Assembly (NCBI GenBank): GCA_902526005.1
Contig: CABZIW010000007.1
Location: 1-53,239 of the forward strand
Length of the DNA: 53,239 nucleotides
Source of the DNA: an uncultured Pelagibacteraceae bacterium
Lineage (GTDB): Bacteria; Pseudomonadota; Alphaproteobacteria; Pelagibacterales; AG-422-B15
Direction: 5' to 3'
Under the pieces are notes generated by a model. The model did no database searches. It was not told the origin of the DNA and saw only the letters and a program-made list of their open reading frames with translations. Positions 9,040 to 18,595 of this stretch are shown here, piece by piece; the first letter of the stretch is position 1, and each line of letters begins with the position of its first letter. The translations under genes and the position numbers were made by a program.

Positions 9040-9951
9040 TTAGCCCGTATCTTCTTCAGTCCTTGATGCAAATATTATTTCTGTTAACCCAGCAAATATA
9101 ATGAAAGAGCTGCCTAATATTTCTCGCCATCCAATAAGCTCATCTGTTAATACCGCGGCACTGAAAGTGCCCACAACTATTTCAAAAAGTATAATTATAG
9201 AAAATATGCCTGCACCAATTCTACTTGGTGCACCTAAGATCACTATATTTGTCGGTATATGAAATAAAATTGCAATTAAAATTAGCCACGGCATCATTGC
9301 AACCCATGACTCTATTGATGGAGCATCACCTAGGTAGTCGCTCAAGAAATATGATTGTATTAATGTAAATAAGCCACCATAAAAAAAGAATGAAAATAAG
9401 ATAGGATATATTCCCTCTGGCTTTTTTATCTCCATTCTGACTGCTGATGCGGCAATAAGAATTCCGCCTAATAAAGCAATCCAATCACCAGAATTTTGTG
9501 GTAAGGGTATCACGCCTTCTTGTCCAAAAACTATCCAAACACCAGATAGTGCAAGAGCTAATGTTATGTATCTATAAAAACGTGGAATTTGTCTAAGAAA
9601 TACTATTTCAAAAATAGTTGTCCAAACTGGGGTTATATAAAAGAGTATTAAAGCTCTAACTACATCTGTCAGTAAAAAACTATTAGCGTAGCAAGCGATA
9701 CCACCTCCAAACAAAAGTCCAATTAGAGGATACTCTAGGCCAAAAGACTGACCTTTATAGAGTCTCCAAAGTGATATTGGAAGCAGCATTGCAAAAGGTA
9801 TAACCATTTGAGAAATCGTTGCCCATCCGCCCGTTAAACCACCAGCCTCTAACGCTCTTTGAGGGATCCAGAATAAACCCCACATACCCGCAGCGATTAA
9901 TAACGCAAAGCTAATTGTATAATAGTAAGGATGTCTTGATGAGGTGATCAT
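9040..9951 (-). CDS. EamA/DMT-family transporter
   Basis: A 303-residue very hydrophobic protein with about ten predicted membrane segments arranged as two EamA repeats, typical of the drug/metabolite transporter superfamily. Hallmarks are GGGIACYANSFLL near residue 80 and ILFEIVVGTFSAAVLTDE near residue 260. Such proteins usually export amino acids or other metabolites. It lies downstream of proX on the same strand but behind that gene's terminator (9963-9997), so it is probably expressed from its own signal or by read-through. Substrate unknown. Confidence 0.85.
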   Translation of the reverse strand: MITSSRHPYYYTISFALLIAAGMWGLFWIPQRALEAGGLTGGWATISQMVIPFAMLLPISLWRLYKGQSFGLEYPLIGLLFGGGIACYANSFLLTDVVRALILFYITPVWTTIFEIVFLRQIPRFYRYITLALALSGVWIVFGQEGVIPLPQNSGDWIALLGGILIAASAVRMEIKKPEGIYPILFSFFFYGGLFTLIQSYFLSDYLGDAPSIESWVAMMPWLILIAILFHIPTNIVILGAPSRIGAGIFSIIILFEIVVGTFSAAVLTDELIGWREILGSSFIIFAGLTEIIFASRTEEDTG

Positions 9952-9962
9952 AAAAGTTAATT

Positions 9963-9999
9963 AAAAAAAAGGCCTTGCACAAAAGTAACAAGGCCTTAA
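9963..9999 (-). terminator. Rho-independent terminator after proX
   Basis: A 9-bp perfect stem, CAAGGCCTT at 9989-9997 pairing with AAGGCCTTG at 9969-9977 around an 11-base loop, is followed on the minus strand by a run of eight T. It begins about 25 bases after the stop of the proX-like gene and matches the classic intrinsic terminator layout for leftward transcription. Confidence 0.88.
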
Positions 10000-10022
10000 T
10001 TTTCTGATTTAGCTATTTAGAC

Positions 10023-11027
10023 TTACGGAAGCCAAGCTTTCCATTCGTCTGTACTGTTTTTCCATTCAGCAACGGCTTCTTCGACAGATAATCCGTCGTC
10101 ACCAACTCTTACAAGCATTTTTGCTTGATCCGTGTTAGAGAAAGCCATTTTTTTGAAGAATGCAACTGCTTCAGCGTTCTCAGGTTTAGACATAACTTCA
10201 GGATTCATATAATTCATCGTGTAGTCTTTATCCCAACCTGTAGCAGGCCATGCTGCAGTTCCACAATCTTGCCAGTTATTAGCTTCAGTAAAACTATCAC
10301 AGTATTTGTATGCTGGTAGTTTTACACCAACCATTTCATTCTTACCGAAGAAAAAGTGTGGTTCCCAAAGATACAGAAGGAATGCTTCACCTCTATCATA
10401 AGCTCCTTGAGCTTCCGCTAGAGCTGCAACCTCAGTACCTAGTTCTGATGCTTCGAAATCAATTCCTAAAAGATCTAATCTTTTTTGGTCATGACAGTTC
10501 CAACCAGCAACTGGACATCCAATCAATCTACCTTTTGAGCCTGTTTCAGGTGTAGCAAATTGATCTTTATATTTATTTAAATCTGACCAGTCTTTAAAAT
10601 CTGGGTTAGCGTCAACAAAGTATTTTGGAACATAGTAATCTGACATTCCTATGATACCACTTGTGTACGCATCAACAGATCCATCACCAGAATACTCTTT
10701 TACAACTTCTCCGTCATAAACAAGATTCATGTTGATCATTACATCGTCAGCCTCAGCATAACTTGGCCAACTTTCACATGCGAAGTCAATATCGCCAGCG
10801 GCAATAGCTTCCCATAGACCTGTTCCTGAAGCGAATTCTATTCTATCAACTCTGTAGCCTAGCTCTTCTTCAAGGATAGCAACTGCAACCTGACATGTTA
10901 ATTCTCCACCAGTCCAGTCAGCAACAGCAGCTGTTAAACGCTTAGCGTTGGCAGTACCTGCCGAAAGAACTAAAAAAGAAGACAAAATCAGGGCAGCAAA
11001 AGTTTTTGCAAATAATGAATTTTTCAT
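10023..11027 (-). CDS. proX: Glycine betaine/proline ABC transporter substrate-binding protein (ProX type)
   Basis: A 334-residue secreted protein with a signal peptide ending at about residue 28 (SAGTANA). The mature sequence starts with a ProX/OpuAC-type lobe (AAVADWTGGELTCQVAVAILEEELGY) and has FACESWPSYAE near residue 87 and several conserved Trp residues that can form the aromatic cage for quaternary amines. It binds betaine or a similar compound in the periplasm and delivers it to the permease encoded next door. A strong ribosome site (AAGGGG) precedes the ATG. A likely promoter lies at 11062-11091 and a terminator directly after the gene, so it can be expressed alone at a high level. 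Confidence 0.9.
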   Translation of the reverse strand: MKNSLFAKTFAALILSSFLVLSAGTANAKRLTAAVADWTGGELTCQVAVAILEEELGYRVDRIEFASGTGLWEAIAAGDIDFACESWPSYAEADDVMINMNLVYDGEVVKEYSGDGSVDAYTSGIIGMSDYYVPKYFVDANPDFKDWSDLNKYKDQFATPETGSKGRLIGCPVAGWNCHDQKRLDLLGIDFEASELGTEVAALAEAQGAYDRGEAFLLYLWEPHFFFGKNEMVGVKLPAYKYCDSFTEANNWQDCGTAAWPATGWDKDYTMNYMNPEVMSKPENAEAVAFFKKMAFSNTDQAKMLVRVGDDGLSVEEAVAEWKNSTDEWKAWLP

Positions 11028-11061
11028 TAATTTCCCCTTTTTATTAATTAATTAATTAATA

Positions 11062-11091
11062 ATTTTAGACCAAAAAAGATGAATAAGTAAA
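11062..11091 (-). promoter_or_regulatory. Probable sigma-70 promoter of proX
   Basis: On the minus strand TTTACT (11086-11091) and TAAAAT (11062-11067) are spaced by 18 bases, 35 bases before the proX start. Between promoter and ribosome site lies a run of TTAA/ATTA repeats (11042-11062). The call rests on sequence resemblance only. Confidence 0.35.
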
Positions 11092-11148
11092 CCGCTTTAT
11101 CAACATTTTTTGAAGAAAAGTATCAGGAAATATGTATATAAATTAGAT

Positions 11149-13269
11149 CTATAAACCTAGGGCATCTCTTTGCTTTTTTGTCCATGCAAGACTGATACGG
11201 TCAATTATCATGGCTAATAAACAAATTCCTATGCCAGCAGCAAGAGCTCTACCGGTATCTGATCGAGCTAGACCATTAAATACTTCAAGACCTAACCCTT
11301 TACCACCAATGAGAGGTGTGACAATCTGCATCGCAAAAGCCATCATAACTGTTTGATTGAAACCCATAACCAAACTAGGAACTGCTAGAGGAAATTTTAT
11401 CTTATTGAGTGTCTGAATTGTAGTGCCTCCAAAGGACTTTGATACTTCTGAATATGTGGAAGAAACTTGAGACAGGCCCAATACAGTTAAACGAATTATT
11501 GGAGGTATGGAGTATATAATTGTTGCTAGTAATGCAGAAAATGCCCCACCACCAAAAAACATTAAAACTGGAACAAGGTAACAAAAATACGGCAACGTTT
11601 GCATTGCATCTAATATTACCTCGTTGATATTTTGAAATCTCTTACTGTAAGATGCTAAGATACCAATTGGCACACCAATTACAAAACATAAAAGAACTGA
11701 GATAAGCACTGATGAAAGAGTAATCATTGCTTCAGTCCAAATATTGCAAGCGCCGATGAATGCTAGAAGGATGGCAGTAATAATCGCAAATCTAATTCCG
11801 ACAGATTTCCAGCTGATTAGAACCAATGCCCCAATTGTAAACCAGTAAGGTAAATATGTTAGATAAAAATCAAATGGTCTTAGAAGGTAAATAACAACAG
11901 TTGATCTGATTGTTTTGGTTATTGAAATAAACGTATCATTTACAACTAATGATTTTACACCAGCAGAAATTTCTTCTCTTATTGACAGATTCCATGCATC
12001 AGGAAATGTTCCTATTGCAGCAACGTTTGCATCATAATAAACAATGCCTATTAATATTAGTAATCCAGAGAAAAAGAAATAATGAGCATTTATAAATTGT
12101 GCAATCGCTGAGCCGTAATCCTTATTAAATAAAGAAATTACTGAATTTAAAATGAAAGAAAATATTCGAATGACGCTTGAGAATACAAATGCAAATGCAA
12201 AATGAATTAATTGTAATGGTTTTTCAACCTGTCTAGCAATGGGATAAATATCCCATGTTTGCGGTAAAAGATAAAATTTTTGACTATCGGATGGCAAAGT
12301 CACTGTCTCCCGACTAGCGGCTTTACCAAATCTATCGAACATGATTGCCATTAAAAGAACGCAAATACCTCCTTCCAAAGCAGCTCCGACTTCTAGTTTT
12401 TTTATCGATACCCAAATGTCTGAACCTAGACCTTGAGCCCCAATAAACGTTGCTAAAACAACCAATGCCAATGCCATCATTATTGTTTGGTTAACGCCCA
12501 TCATGATGCTTGGCAGAGCTAATGGAATTTGTACTTTAAATAAAATTTGACTTTTACTAGAACCAAAAGCTGTTGCTGTTTCTACTGTTTCATTGGGGAC
12601 CTGACGTATACCTAAGTTAGTGAGACGAATAATAGGAGGCATTGAATAAATCATTGTTGCAAGAATTGCAGGTGCACCTCCGATTCCAAAGAAAAACATT
12701 GCAGGGATAAGATAAACAAACGCAGGCATCACTTGCATTATATCGAGAGCTGGTTTCATATTTCTCTCAAAACGATCACTTAATGCACAGAAAATACCAA
12801 GTATCACTCCAACGGCTACAGATAAGAATACTGATAAACCCATAAGAGCAAGAGTTTCCATAGCAGAATCCCAAAGCCCAACCATTCCCCAATACATGGT
12901 GCCAAAAAGAACAAGAAAACCTAATTTAATTCCACCAAATGCAAGTGATGGAATAAGCAATAGCGCAGCTATAAATACCCAAGATGAATCTAGTAAAAAA
13001 TCTTCGAGCATCCAATAAAGGTCTTTTACATAACCAGCAACCATCCTTGTATAAACTTTAATATTATCTTTTAGAAAATCTTCACCAGCATTGACCCAAG
13101 CTGTAAAAGTAAAAGCATCTGTTATAAAGACAGGAAATTCTGAAACATCTTCACCTTGGAATGCAAGCCAGATTGAAGCTAGAATTGCAGCAAGAATTAG
13201 CCCAGGAATGATTAGACTCTGAGTACTACTTTTAGAAGATAAAAGCGATGTATCCTGGGTTAATGCCAT
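11149..13269 (-). CDS. Glycine betaine ABC transporter permease with two fused ProW-type domains
   Basis: A 706-residue membrane protein holding two complete ProW-like permease domains. The first domain (about residues 120-320) has the ATPase-contact loop ETATAFGSSKSQILFKVQIPLALPSI; the second (about residues 480-700) has the matching SEVSKSFGGTTIQTLNKIKFPLAVPS. An N-terminal membrane segment and a central linker with extra hydrophobic stretches join them. Normal ProW proteins carry one domain and act as homodimers, so this fusion supplies both halves in one chain. proX lies downstream on the same strand, 121 bases on; the ATPase gene is divergent, 86 bases away. The two domains differ in sequence, so they may be specialised. 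Confidence 0.9.
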   Translation of the reverse strand: MALTQDTSLLSSKSSTQSLIIPGLILAAILASIWLAFQGEDVSEFPVFITDAFTFTAWVNAGEDFLKDNIKVYTRMVAGYVKDLYWMLEDFLLDSSWVFIAALLLIPSLAFGGIKLGFLVLFGTMYWGMVGLWDSAMETLALMGLSVFLSVAVGVILGIFCALSDRFERNMKPALDIMQVMPAFVYLIPAMFFFGIGGAPAILATMIYSMPPIIRLTNLGIRQVPNETVETATAFGSSKSQILFKVQIPLALPSIMMGVNQTIMMALALVVLATFIGAQGLGSDIWVSIKKLEVGAALEGGICVLLMAIMFDRFGKAASRETVTLPSDSQKFYLLPQTWDIYPIARQVEKPLQLIHFAFAFVFSSVIRIFSFILNSVISLFNKDYGSAIAQFINAHYFFFSGLLILIGIVYYDANVAAIGTFPDAWNLSIREEISAGVKSLVVNDTFISITKTIRSTVVIYLLRPFDFYLTYLPYWFTIGALVLISWKSVGIRFAIITAILLAFIGACNIWTEAMITLSSVLISVLLCFVIGVPIGILASYSKRFQNINEVILDAMQTLPYFCYLVPVLMFFGGGAFSALLATIIYSIPPIIRLTVLGLSQVSSTYSEVSKSFGGTTIQTLNKIKFPLAVPSLVMGFNQTVMMAFAMQIVTPLIGGKGLGLEVFNGLARSDTGRALAAGIGICLLAMIIDRISLAWTKKQRDALGL

Positions 13270-13355
13270 GTAAAATAGTATTCCTCAAGGTTAAATAAAT
13301 TATTCAAAAATCCTCAACATAGTATAACATTCAGCAGATAAAGCACTCAAAAATA

Positions 13356-14396
13356 ATGGAAAAAAATGACAAAATAGTATGCACAAATATATGGAAGGTA
13401 TTTGGGCCAAATGAAAAAAATGTTCTTACAAATTTAGACAAAAATCTTTCAAGAAGTGAAGTGCAAGAAAAAACTGGACATGTGGTTGCAGTTAAAGATG
13501 TAAGTTTCTCAGTTCAAAAAGGTGAAACGTTCGTTGTAATGGGTTTATCAGGTAGTGGTAAATCTACATTAGTAAGATGTTTATCAAGACTGATTGAGCC
13601 AACAGCAGGTGAGGTAAAAATTGACAATCAAGATGTAACATTGATGAGCAATAAGGATTTAACAGAACTGAGGCGTAATAGAATGAGTATGGTATTTCAG
13701 CACTTTGGTCTTTTCCCTCATCGAAGAGTGATAGAAAATATTGGCTATGGACTTGAAATAAGGGGAGTAAAGAAAAAAGATCGATTAGATAAGTCAATGG
13801 AAACACTTAAACTTGTAGGATTAGAAGGTTGGGATCAACATTACCCTCGTGAATTGTCAGGTGGAATGCAACAAAGAGTTGGACTAGCTAGAGCTCTAGC
13901 AGTTGATCCAGAGATTCTAATTTTTGACGAACCTTTCTCAGCACTGGATCCATTGATAAGAAGGGAAATGCAAGACGAGTTAATTAGCATTCAAAAAATG
14001 GTTCAAAAAACAATGGTATTCATTACACATGATTTTTCTGAAGCTATTAAAATGGGTGATCATATTGCGATTATGAAAGATGGAGAAATATCACAAGTTG
14101 GTACACCAGAGGAAATTGTTGCAAATCCCGTAGATCAATATGTAAAAGACTTCACTGAAGATGTTCCCAAATACAAAGTTTTAAGTGCGGGTAAATGCGC
14201 AAGAAAAGAATGCTGCGAAGATACAAAAAACCTTTTTGCCCAGGGCAATGAGTGTATTAAAAGTGACGTTAAAATCGATACTTTAATTAATCAGATAGCT
14301 GATACTGACAAAAAATATCCTGTAATCGATGTAGTTTCAGGAGAACTAATTGGTGAAATTGATCGGTCAATTGTCCTAAAATCTATGACATCTTAA
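13356..14396 (+). CDS. proV: Glycine betaine ABC transporter ATP-binding protein (ProV type)
   Basis: A 346-residue ABC ATPase. Walker A is GLSGSGKST near residue 62, the signature is LSGGMQQR near residue 167, Walker B is ILIFDEP near residue 185, and the ProV-like [16 protein letters not shown] segment is present. The C-terminal region is a shortened CBS-like tail, where ProV/OpuAA sense ionic strength. An unusual linker at about residues 285-310 has five cysteines ([12 protein letters not shown] and a later NEC). It is transcribed away from the permease gene, so the two share a divergent promoter region. It starts 21 bases before the next gene's start at the far end and may be co-transcribed with it. 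Confidence 0.9.
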   Translation: MEKNDKIVCTNIWKVFGPNEKNVLTNLDKNLSRSEVQEKTGHVVAVKDVSFSVQKGETFVVMGLSGSGKSTLVRCLSRLIEPTAGEVKIDNQDVTLMSNKDLTELRRNRMSMVFQHFGLFPHRRVIENIGYGLEIRGVKKKDRLDKSMETLKLVGLEGWDQHYPRELSGGMQQRVGLARALAVDPEILIFDEPFSALDPLIRREMQDELISIQKMVQKTMVFITHDFSEAIKMGDHIAIMKDGEISQVGTPEEIVANPVDQYVKDFTEDVPKYKVLSAGKCARKECCEDTKNLFAQGNECIKSDVKIDTLINQIADTDKKYPVIDVVSGELIGEIDRSIVLKSMTS

Positions 14397-14416
14397 TTAA
14401 TTTGAATAAATAAACC

Positions 14417-15607
14417 ATGACGCTTTTCAATTTGAACAAAGAAGAAATTCTTGCCCCTCAAGATTGGGGCTTTCCGGTACCGATAGCATATGGTCCAGGT
14501 AGATTTTCCGAAATTGGAACTTATTGTTCTCAGAATAAGATAACCAATCCACTGATTGTTACTGATAGTGGCAGTGTTGATCTTCCCTTCATTGATAACT
14601 TGGTCGAAATTTTAAAAAAATCGAAAATTAATTCTGGTATTTACTCAAAAATTTCACCCAATCCAAGAGATGATGAAATTGCATCAGGAAAAAAACTTTT
14701 CAATGATAATAATCATGATGCAATAATTGCCATTGGCGGTGGAAGCGCCATGGATGGTGGCAAGTCAATTTGTCTAACCGCTAATAATGATATTGAGTTA
14801 TTTGACTTTGAGTGGGAAAAGACACCTCAAGTCATTGGACCAGATAATAAATTTCCTAAACTTATTACAATTCCCACAACAGCTGGAACAGGCGCTGAAA
14901 CAGAAAGTACAGCAATGGTAACGGATACCAAACAAGGAATTAAACTTTGTATAATGCATCCTGAATTGAAGCCTTCATTGGCATTGCTCGATCCTGAACT
15001 AACATTGGGATTACCCTCAAATCTTACAGCATGGACAGGTGCAGATGCAATGATCCACTCAATTGAGGGTTATTGTGTACCAGGTTTTCACCCCTTATGT
15101 GACGGTGCTGCGCTCGAAAGTTTAAACTTAATTTCCAAATCACTCATTACGGCTGTAGAAGAACCAAATAATCTTGAAGCAAGAGGGGCTATGCTAGTTG
15201 CTTCATGCTTGGGGGGAGTTTCTTTTATAAAAGGGCTGGGTCTTGTGCACGCTATTGCGCATATGGTTGGGGCAGAATTTAATACGCATCACGGACTAAC
15301 TAATGCTATTATTTTGCCTGCAGTTCTAAGATACAACCTCCCAGATATGGAAGAGAAAGTGATGAGAATGGCTCAGGCAATGCAATATAAAGATTATACT
15401 GCAAATCATTTCATCGAAAGCATGGAAAAAATACTAGATCGAATTAAGATACCTAAGGGTTTAAATGAAATTGGCGTTCCAGAAGATTGTATTGAGAGAA
15501 TATCTGAAAAGTCAATGATTGATACAGCCTTTGGCACTAACCCTCGTTCAGCCACATTGGATGATGTTAGAGAGCTCGTCAAGGTCAGTATTTTTGGAGC
15601 TCGATAA
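14417..15607 (+). CDS. Iron-containing alcohol dehydrogenase family protein
   Basis: A 396-residue group III alcohol dehydrogenase. The nucleotide loop GGGSAMDGGK lies near residue 105. Metal ligands fit the family: Asp/His around WTGADAMIHSIEGY (near residue 210), then HAIAHMVGAEFNTHHGLTNA near residue 275 with the two later histidines. It is NAD(P)-dependent and oxidises or reduces an alcohol/aldehyde. It follows proV by 20 bases and precedes the amidase by 11 bases, suggesting a single plus-strand operon. An aldehyde or alcohol made during osmolyte breakdown is one possible substrate, but none is shown. Confidence 0.87.
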   Translation: MTLFNLNKEEILAPQDWGFPVPIAYGPGRFSEIGTYCSQNKITNPLIVTDSGSVDLPFIDNLVEILKKSKINSGIYSKISPNPRDDEIASGKKLFNDNNHDAIIAIGGGSAMDGGKSICLTANNDIELFDFEWEKTPQVIGPDNKFPKLITIPTTAGTGAETESTAMVTDTKQGIKLCIMHPELKPSLALLDPELTLGLPSNLTAWTGADAMIHSIEGYCVPGFHPLCDGAALESLNLISKSLITAVEEPNNLEARGAMLVASCLGGVSFIKGLGLVHAIAHMVGAEFNTHHGLTNAIILPAVLRYNLPDMEEKVMRMAQAMQYKDYTANHFIESMEKILDRIKIPKGLNEIGVPEDCIERISEKSMIDTAFGTNPRSATLDDVRELVKVSIFGAR

Positions 15608-15618
15608 AAACCTCGTAG

Positions 15619-17043
15619 ATGATTACTCATTTATCTGTTCGGGATCAAATTGATTTAATTTCTAAAAAAGAAATAAAAGTTGAAGAACTTTTTCAAGAAT
15701 ACTTATCCAATATTGAAAAGCTTAATCCTAAGCTTAACGCCATTGTGTCACTAAGAGACAAAGATTGGATTATTGATAAAGCAAAGGCACAGGATGCACA
15801 AAAAGTTGATGTTGCAGGAAAACAAATTTTATTTGGACTTCCATTTGTTTCAAAAGAATTATTCGACGTCACTGGACTGCCAACTACTTATGGAATAATT
15901 GAATATCAAAATAGTTTTCCACAAAATGACTCGTTAATTGTAAAAAAAATAAAGCATCAAGGAGCCACAATTATTGGAAAATCAAATATGGCAGAACTAG
16001 CGATTGGATCTCATACAAAGAATAAATTATTTGATTCAGTATCAAATCCTTATAACTACAATCTATCACCTGGCGGTTCAAGCGGAGGAGCGTCAGCAGC
16101 TGTAGCCAGCTGCCTCGTTCCATTTTCTGATGGTACGGACATGATGGGCTCTTGCAGAAACCCTGCAGCTTTCACAAATCTATATGGTTTTAGACCATCT
16201 CCTGGACTGATATCTGATAAAAGAGAAATCAGTAAATTTCCTGTATTGACGACTCCAGGTGGAATTGCCCGAACACCTGATGACTTAAGTATTTTTTTAG
16301 ATGCCGTCGTTGGAAAAGATATAGAAGATCCCTACTCGTTTAACTTTGAGGGTTCATTTGAATCAATTACTAAAAATTTATCTAGTGAAATAAAAATTGG
16401 TTGGATTAACAACTTTGTTGAACACTATCCTTTTGAAGAAGGAATTATAGAATTATGCGAAGCTTCTTTAAACAAACTCGTGAAAACAGACAAAAAAATA
16501 TTTGTAGAAAAATGCAAAGTTAATATTGATCCAGATAAACTATGGGAGACATGGTGCACTCTCAGATCAAAAATCACATTTAATGATATTTCTGCAATGC
16601 AAATTAAGGATTTTGATGAACTAAGCTTTCCAGCTAAATGGGAATACGATGAAGGAAGTAAAGTTTCAGATGATCAAGTTTCTAATTCCATTGATTGGTA
16701 TAATAATTATAAAAAGTATGTCGATAGTATATTTGAAAAATATGATTTTATTGCTTTACCATCAGCACAATTGTTTCCATTTAACAAAGAAATAGATTTT
16801 CCAAAAAGTATTTCAAAAACCCAGATGGACACATACCATCGCTGGATGGAAGTTACGGTATTTGCAAGCATGTTTCAATTGCCTACCATCTCATTACCAG
16901 TTGGCTTTAATGCTGAGGGACTACCAATGGGTATGCAATTAATTGGAAAAAATAAATCAGATGAAAAAGTAATACAAATTGGAAAATATTATGAAGAAAT
17001 CTTTAATCATTCAAAAATAAAACCTAATATAATTAATGGTTAA
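15619..17043 (+). CDS. Amidase-signature family hydrolase
   Basis: A 474-residue amidase-signature enzyme. The Lys-Ser-Ser triad is visible: Lys in PFVSKELFD near residue 79, Ser in PGGSSGGASAA near residue 155, and the nucleophile Ser in DMMGSCRNPAAF near residue 178. The region before the nucleophile reads GTDMMGSCR instead of the usual TDTGGSIR. These enzymes cleave amide bonds in small molecules; GatA is excluded by the absence of gatB/gatC neighbours and the degenerate signature. It overlaps the next gene by 8 bases, so the amidase and the beta-lactamase-fold hydrolase are translationally coupled. Confidence 0.85.
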   Translation: MITHLSVRDQIDLISKKEIKVEELFQEYLSNIEKLNPKLNAIVSLRDKDWIIDKAKAQDAQKVDVAGKQILFGLPFVSKELFDVTGLPTTYGIIEYQNSFPQNDSLIVKKIKHQGATIIGKSNMAELAIGSHTKNKLFDSVSNPYNYNLSPGGSSGGASAAVASCLVPFSDGTDMMGSCRNPAAFTNLYGFRPSPGLISDKREISKFPVLTTPGGIARTPDDLSIFLDAVVGKDIEDPYSFNFEGSFESITKNLSSEIKIGWINNFVEHYPFEEGIIELCEASLNKLVKTDKKIFVEKCKVNIDPDKLWETWCTLRSKITFNDISAMQIKDFDELSFPAKWEYDEGSKVSDDQVSNSIDWYNNYKKYVDSIFEKYDFIALPSAQLFPFNKEIDFPKSISKTQMDTYHRWMEVTVFASMFQLPTISLPVGFNAEGLPMGMQLIGKNKSDEKVIQIGKYYEEIFNHSKIKPNIING

Positions 17044-18199
17044 TAAGTTAGTAGATACTCCAAACCCAACTCTTGTAACATTACGCGACAATAAAGCTAA
17101 ATGGAACCTTCCTGAATATAGAAGAACCGGCTATAGGAATCTTCATAAAATAAACAGATATGGCCTTTTGTTAAGATCAGATTACGTTCTTTTACTTAAT
17201 GAAAACAGTAAAGATGAAATAGCTAAAATTAACTCAGTAAGGGAAATGACGAGCCATAAATCTTTTTGCTCTTTGATAGTTGGGAGAGGGCAAGAAATAT
17301 TTTTTGAGAAATATGCAAAAGATTTCTCTTCTGAAACACCGCATACAATAATGTCAATTTCAAAGATGTTTTTAAATCTATTTGTCGGTGAATTAGTTGA
17401 GAAAGGTGAATTGCAGTTGGAAAAACCTATTGGCTATTATTTGCCCAACATTGGAGAAGGATATTCAAAAGCGACGGTGCAAAATGTATTAAATATGAAC
17501 ATTATTAATGCTTTTACCGAAGATTATACTGACCCGTATTCAACATCATTTATGCATGAAACTGTTGGTGGCTGGCGAATACCAGATGAAGATAAAGATG
17601 AAAAGTTTCAAGAAGATTTCTTGAACAGTATTCAAACAGATGGAACTAATTCTGTAATAAACAATTCTGATAAAGCATTTTATAAGTCGGCAAACAGCGA
17701 CGTAATTGCTCTACTGATTGAAAAATTAAGTGGGATAGAGCTGCGAGAGTGGCTTCTCTCGTCAGTAGAAGCAATGGGTCTTGAAGATGGTTTGTATATG
17801 GCAACAGATAGAGGTGGGATGCCATGGCTGTCCGGTGGTGGTTGTCTTGTTGCGAGAGATTTGCTACGCATGGGACTGCTTTTCTCAAGAAAAGGCCTTG
17901 GGATCAGAAATAGAATAGCTGGCTCTAGTAAATTTATTGATGATACACTTTCTGAAAAAGGTCCAAAATATATGCACTTAAAAGATGGAAAATATGTTTA
18001 TTATGCAAATCAAACTATGAAATCTAATAATTGGATTGGACATTCTGGATACGGTGGGCAATTTTTAATGATTAACTTAGAGACAAATGTTGTTGCAAGT
18101 TTTTTTTCTGTTTTAGAAACCGACTCAGCAACTGATGAAGACTATAAAGCCAAAATGATTCTGATGCTTGAGGAAGTAACATCAAAGCAATATTCATAG
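17036..18199 (+). CDS. Serine hydrolase of the beta-lactamase/NylB-like fold
   Basis: A 387-residue hydrolase of the class C beta-lactamase superfamily. The SxxK motif is SISK near residue 107; the second motif reads FYKSANSD near residue 219 and the third GHSGYGGQF near residue 336. The length and second motif resemble NylB-like carboxylesterases and amide hydrolases more than true beta-lactamases. No signal peptide is seen, so it acts in the cytoplasm. It overlaps the amidase gene by 8 bases. The pairing of an amidase-signature enzyme with this fold resembles NylA/NylB, but a common substrate is only an inference. Confidence 0.8.
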   Translation: MVNKLVDTPNPTLVTLRDNKAKWNLPEYRRTGYRNLHKINRYGLLLRSDYVLLLNENSKDEIAKINSVREMTSHKSFCSLIVGRGQEIFFEKYAKDFSSETPHTIMSISKMFLNLFVGELVEKGELQLEKPIGYYLPNIGEGYSKATVQNVLNMNIINAFTEDYTDPYSTSFMHETVGGWRIPDEDKDEKFQEDFLNSIQTDGTNSVINNSDKAFYKSANSDVIALLIEKLSGIELREWLLSSVEAMGLEDGLYMATDRGGMPWLSGGGCLVARDLLRMGLLFSRKGLGIRNRIAGSSKFIDDTLSEKGPKYMHLKDGKYVYYANQTMKSNNWIGHSGYGGQFLMINLETNVVASFFSVLETDSATDEDYKAKMILMLEEVTSKQYS

Positions 18200-18211
18200 A
18201 AAGGATAGATA

Positions 18212-18595
18212 ATGAGAGGATACGTAATGGTTGGGTCGAGTGATTTAAAAGAATCTAAAGCATTCTATGATGTTGTCCTTGCGGTAATGGGAATAGTTTC
18301 AATTTACGAGGATGAGGTGTGTGTAGGCTATGCACATAAGGGAAATGATGATGTAGAGTTCTACATAACAAAACCAGCAAATGGAGAGTCTGTTACATAT
18401 GGAAATGGTACACAGATATCCTTTTTGACCGAGTCAAAAGAACAAGTTGATGAGTTTCATAAAACTGCTTTAGGACTTGGAGCGCAAAATGAAGGAGATC
18501 CAGGTTTTAGGCCAAGTGACAGTAATGTTTATTATGCATACATCAGAGACCCAGATGGTAACAAAATTTGCTCATACACAAGTGTAAATGTCTAG
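18212..18595 (+). CDS. VOC (glyoxalase/bleomycin resistance) family protein
   Basis: A 127-residue single-module vicinal oxygen chelate protein. It begins with a beta strand and SSDLKESKAFYDVVL, and ends with YAYIRDPDGNKICSYTS, the typical glyoxalase-like tail in which an acidic residue can bind metal. A ribosome site (AAAGGAT) lies 7 bases before the ATG. It is in the middle of an operon of hydrolases and its last 8 bases overlap the next gene. The family covers isomerases, dioxygenases and thiol transferases, so the reaction is unknown. Confidence 0.8.
   Translation: MRGYVMVGSSDLKESKAFYDVVLAVMGIVSIYEDEVCVGYAHKGNDDVEFYITKPANGESVTYGNGTQISFLTESKEQVDEFHKTALGLGAQNEGDPGFRPSDSNVYYAYIRDPDGNKICSYTSVNV

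Noticed and set aside
10125-10555. Two plus-strand frames of 64 and 81 residues
   Set aside because: They mirror the well-supported proX gene and have no ribosome site or recognisable motif.
11042-11062. Microsatellite or repeat element of TTAA units
   Set aside because: Only about five short units in an AT-rich leader; too little to call a mobile or functional repeat.
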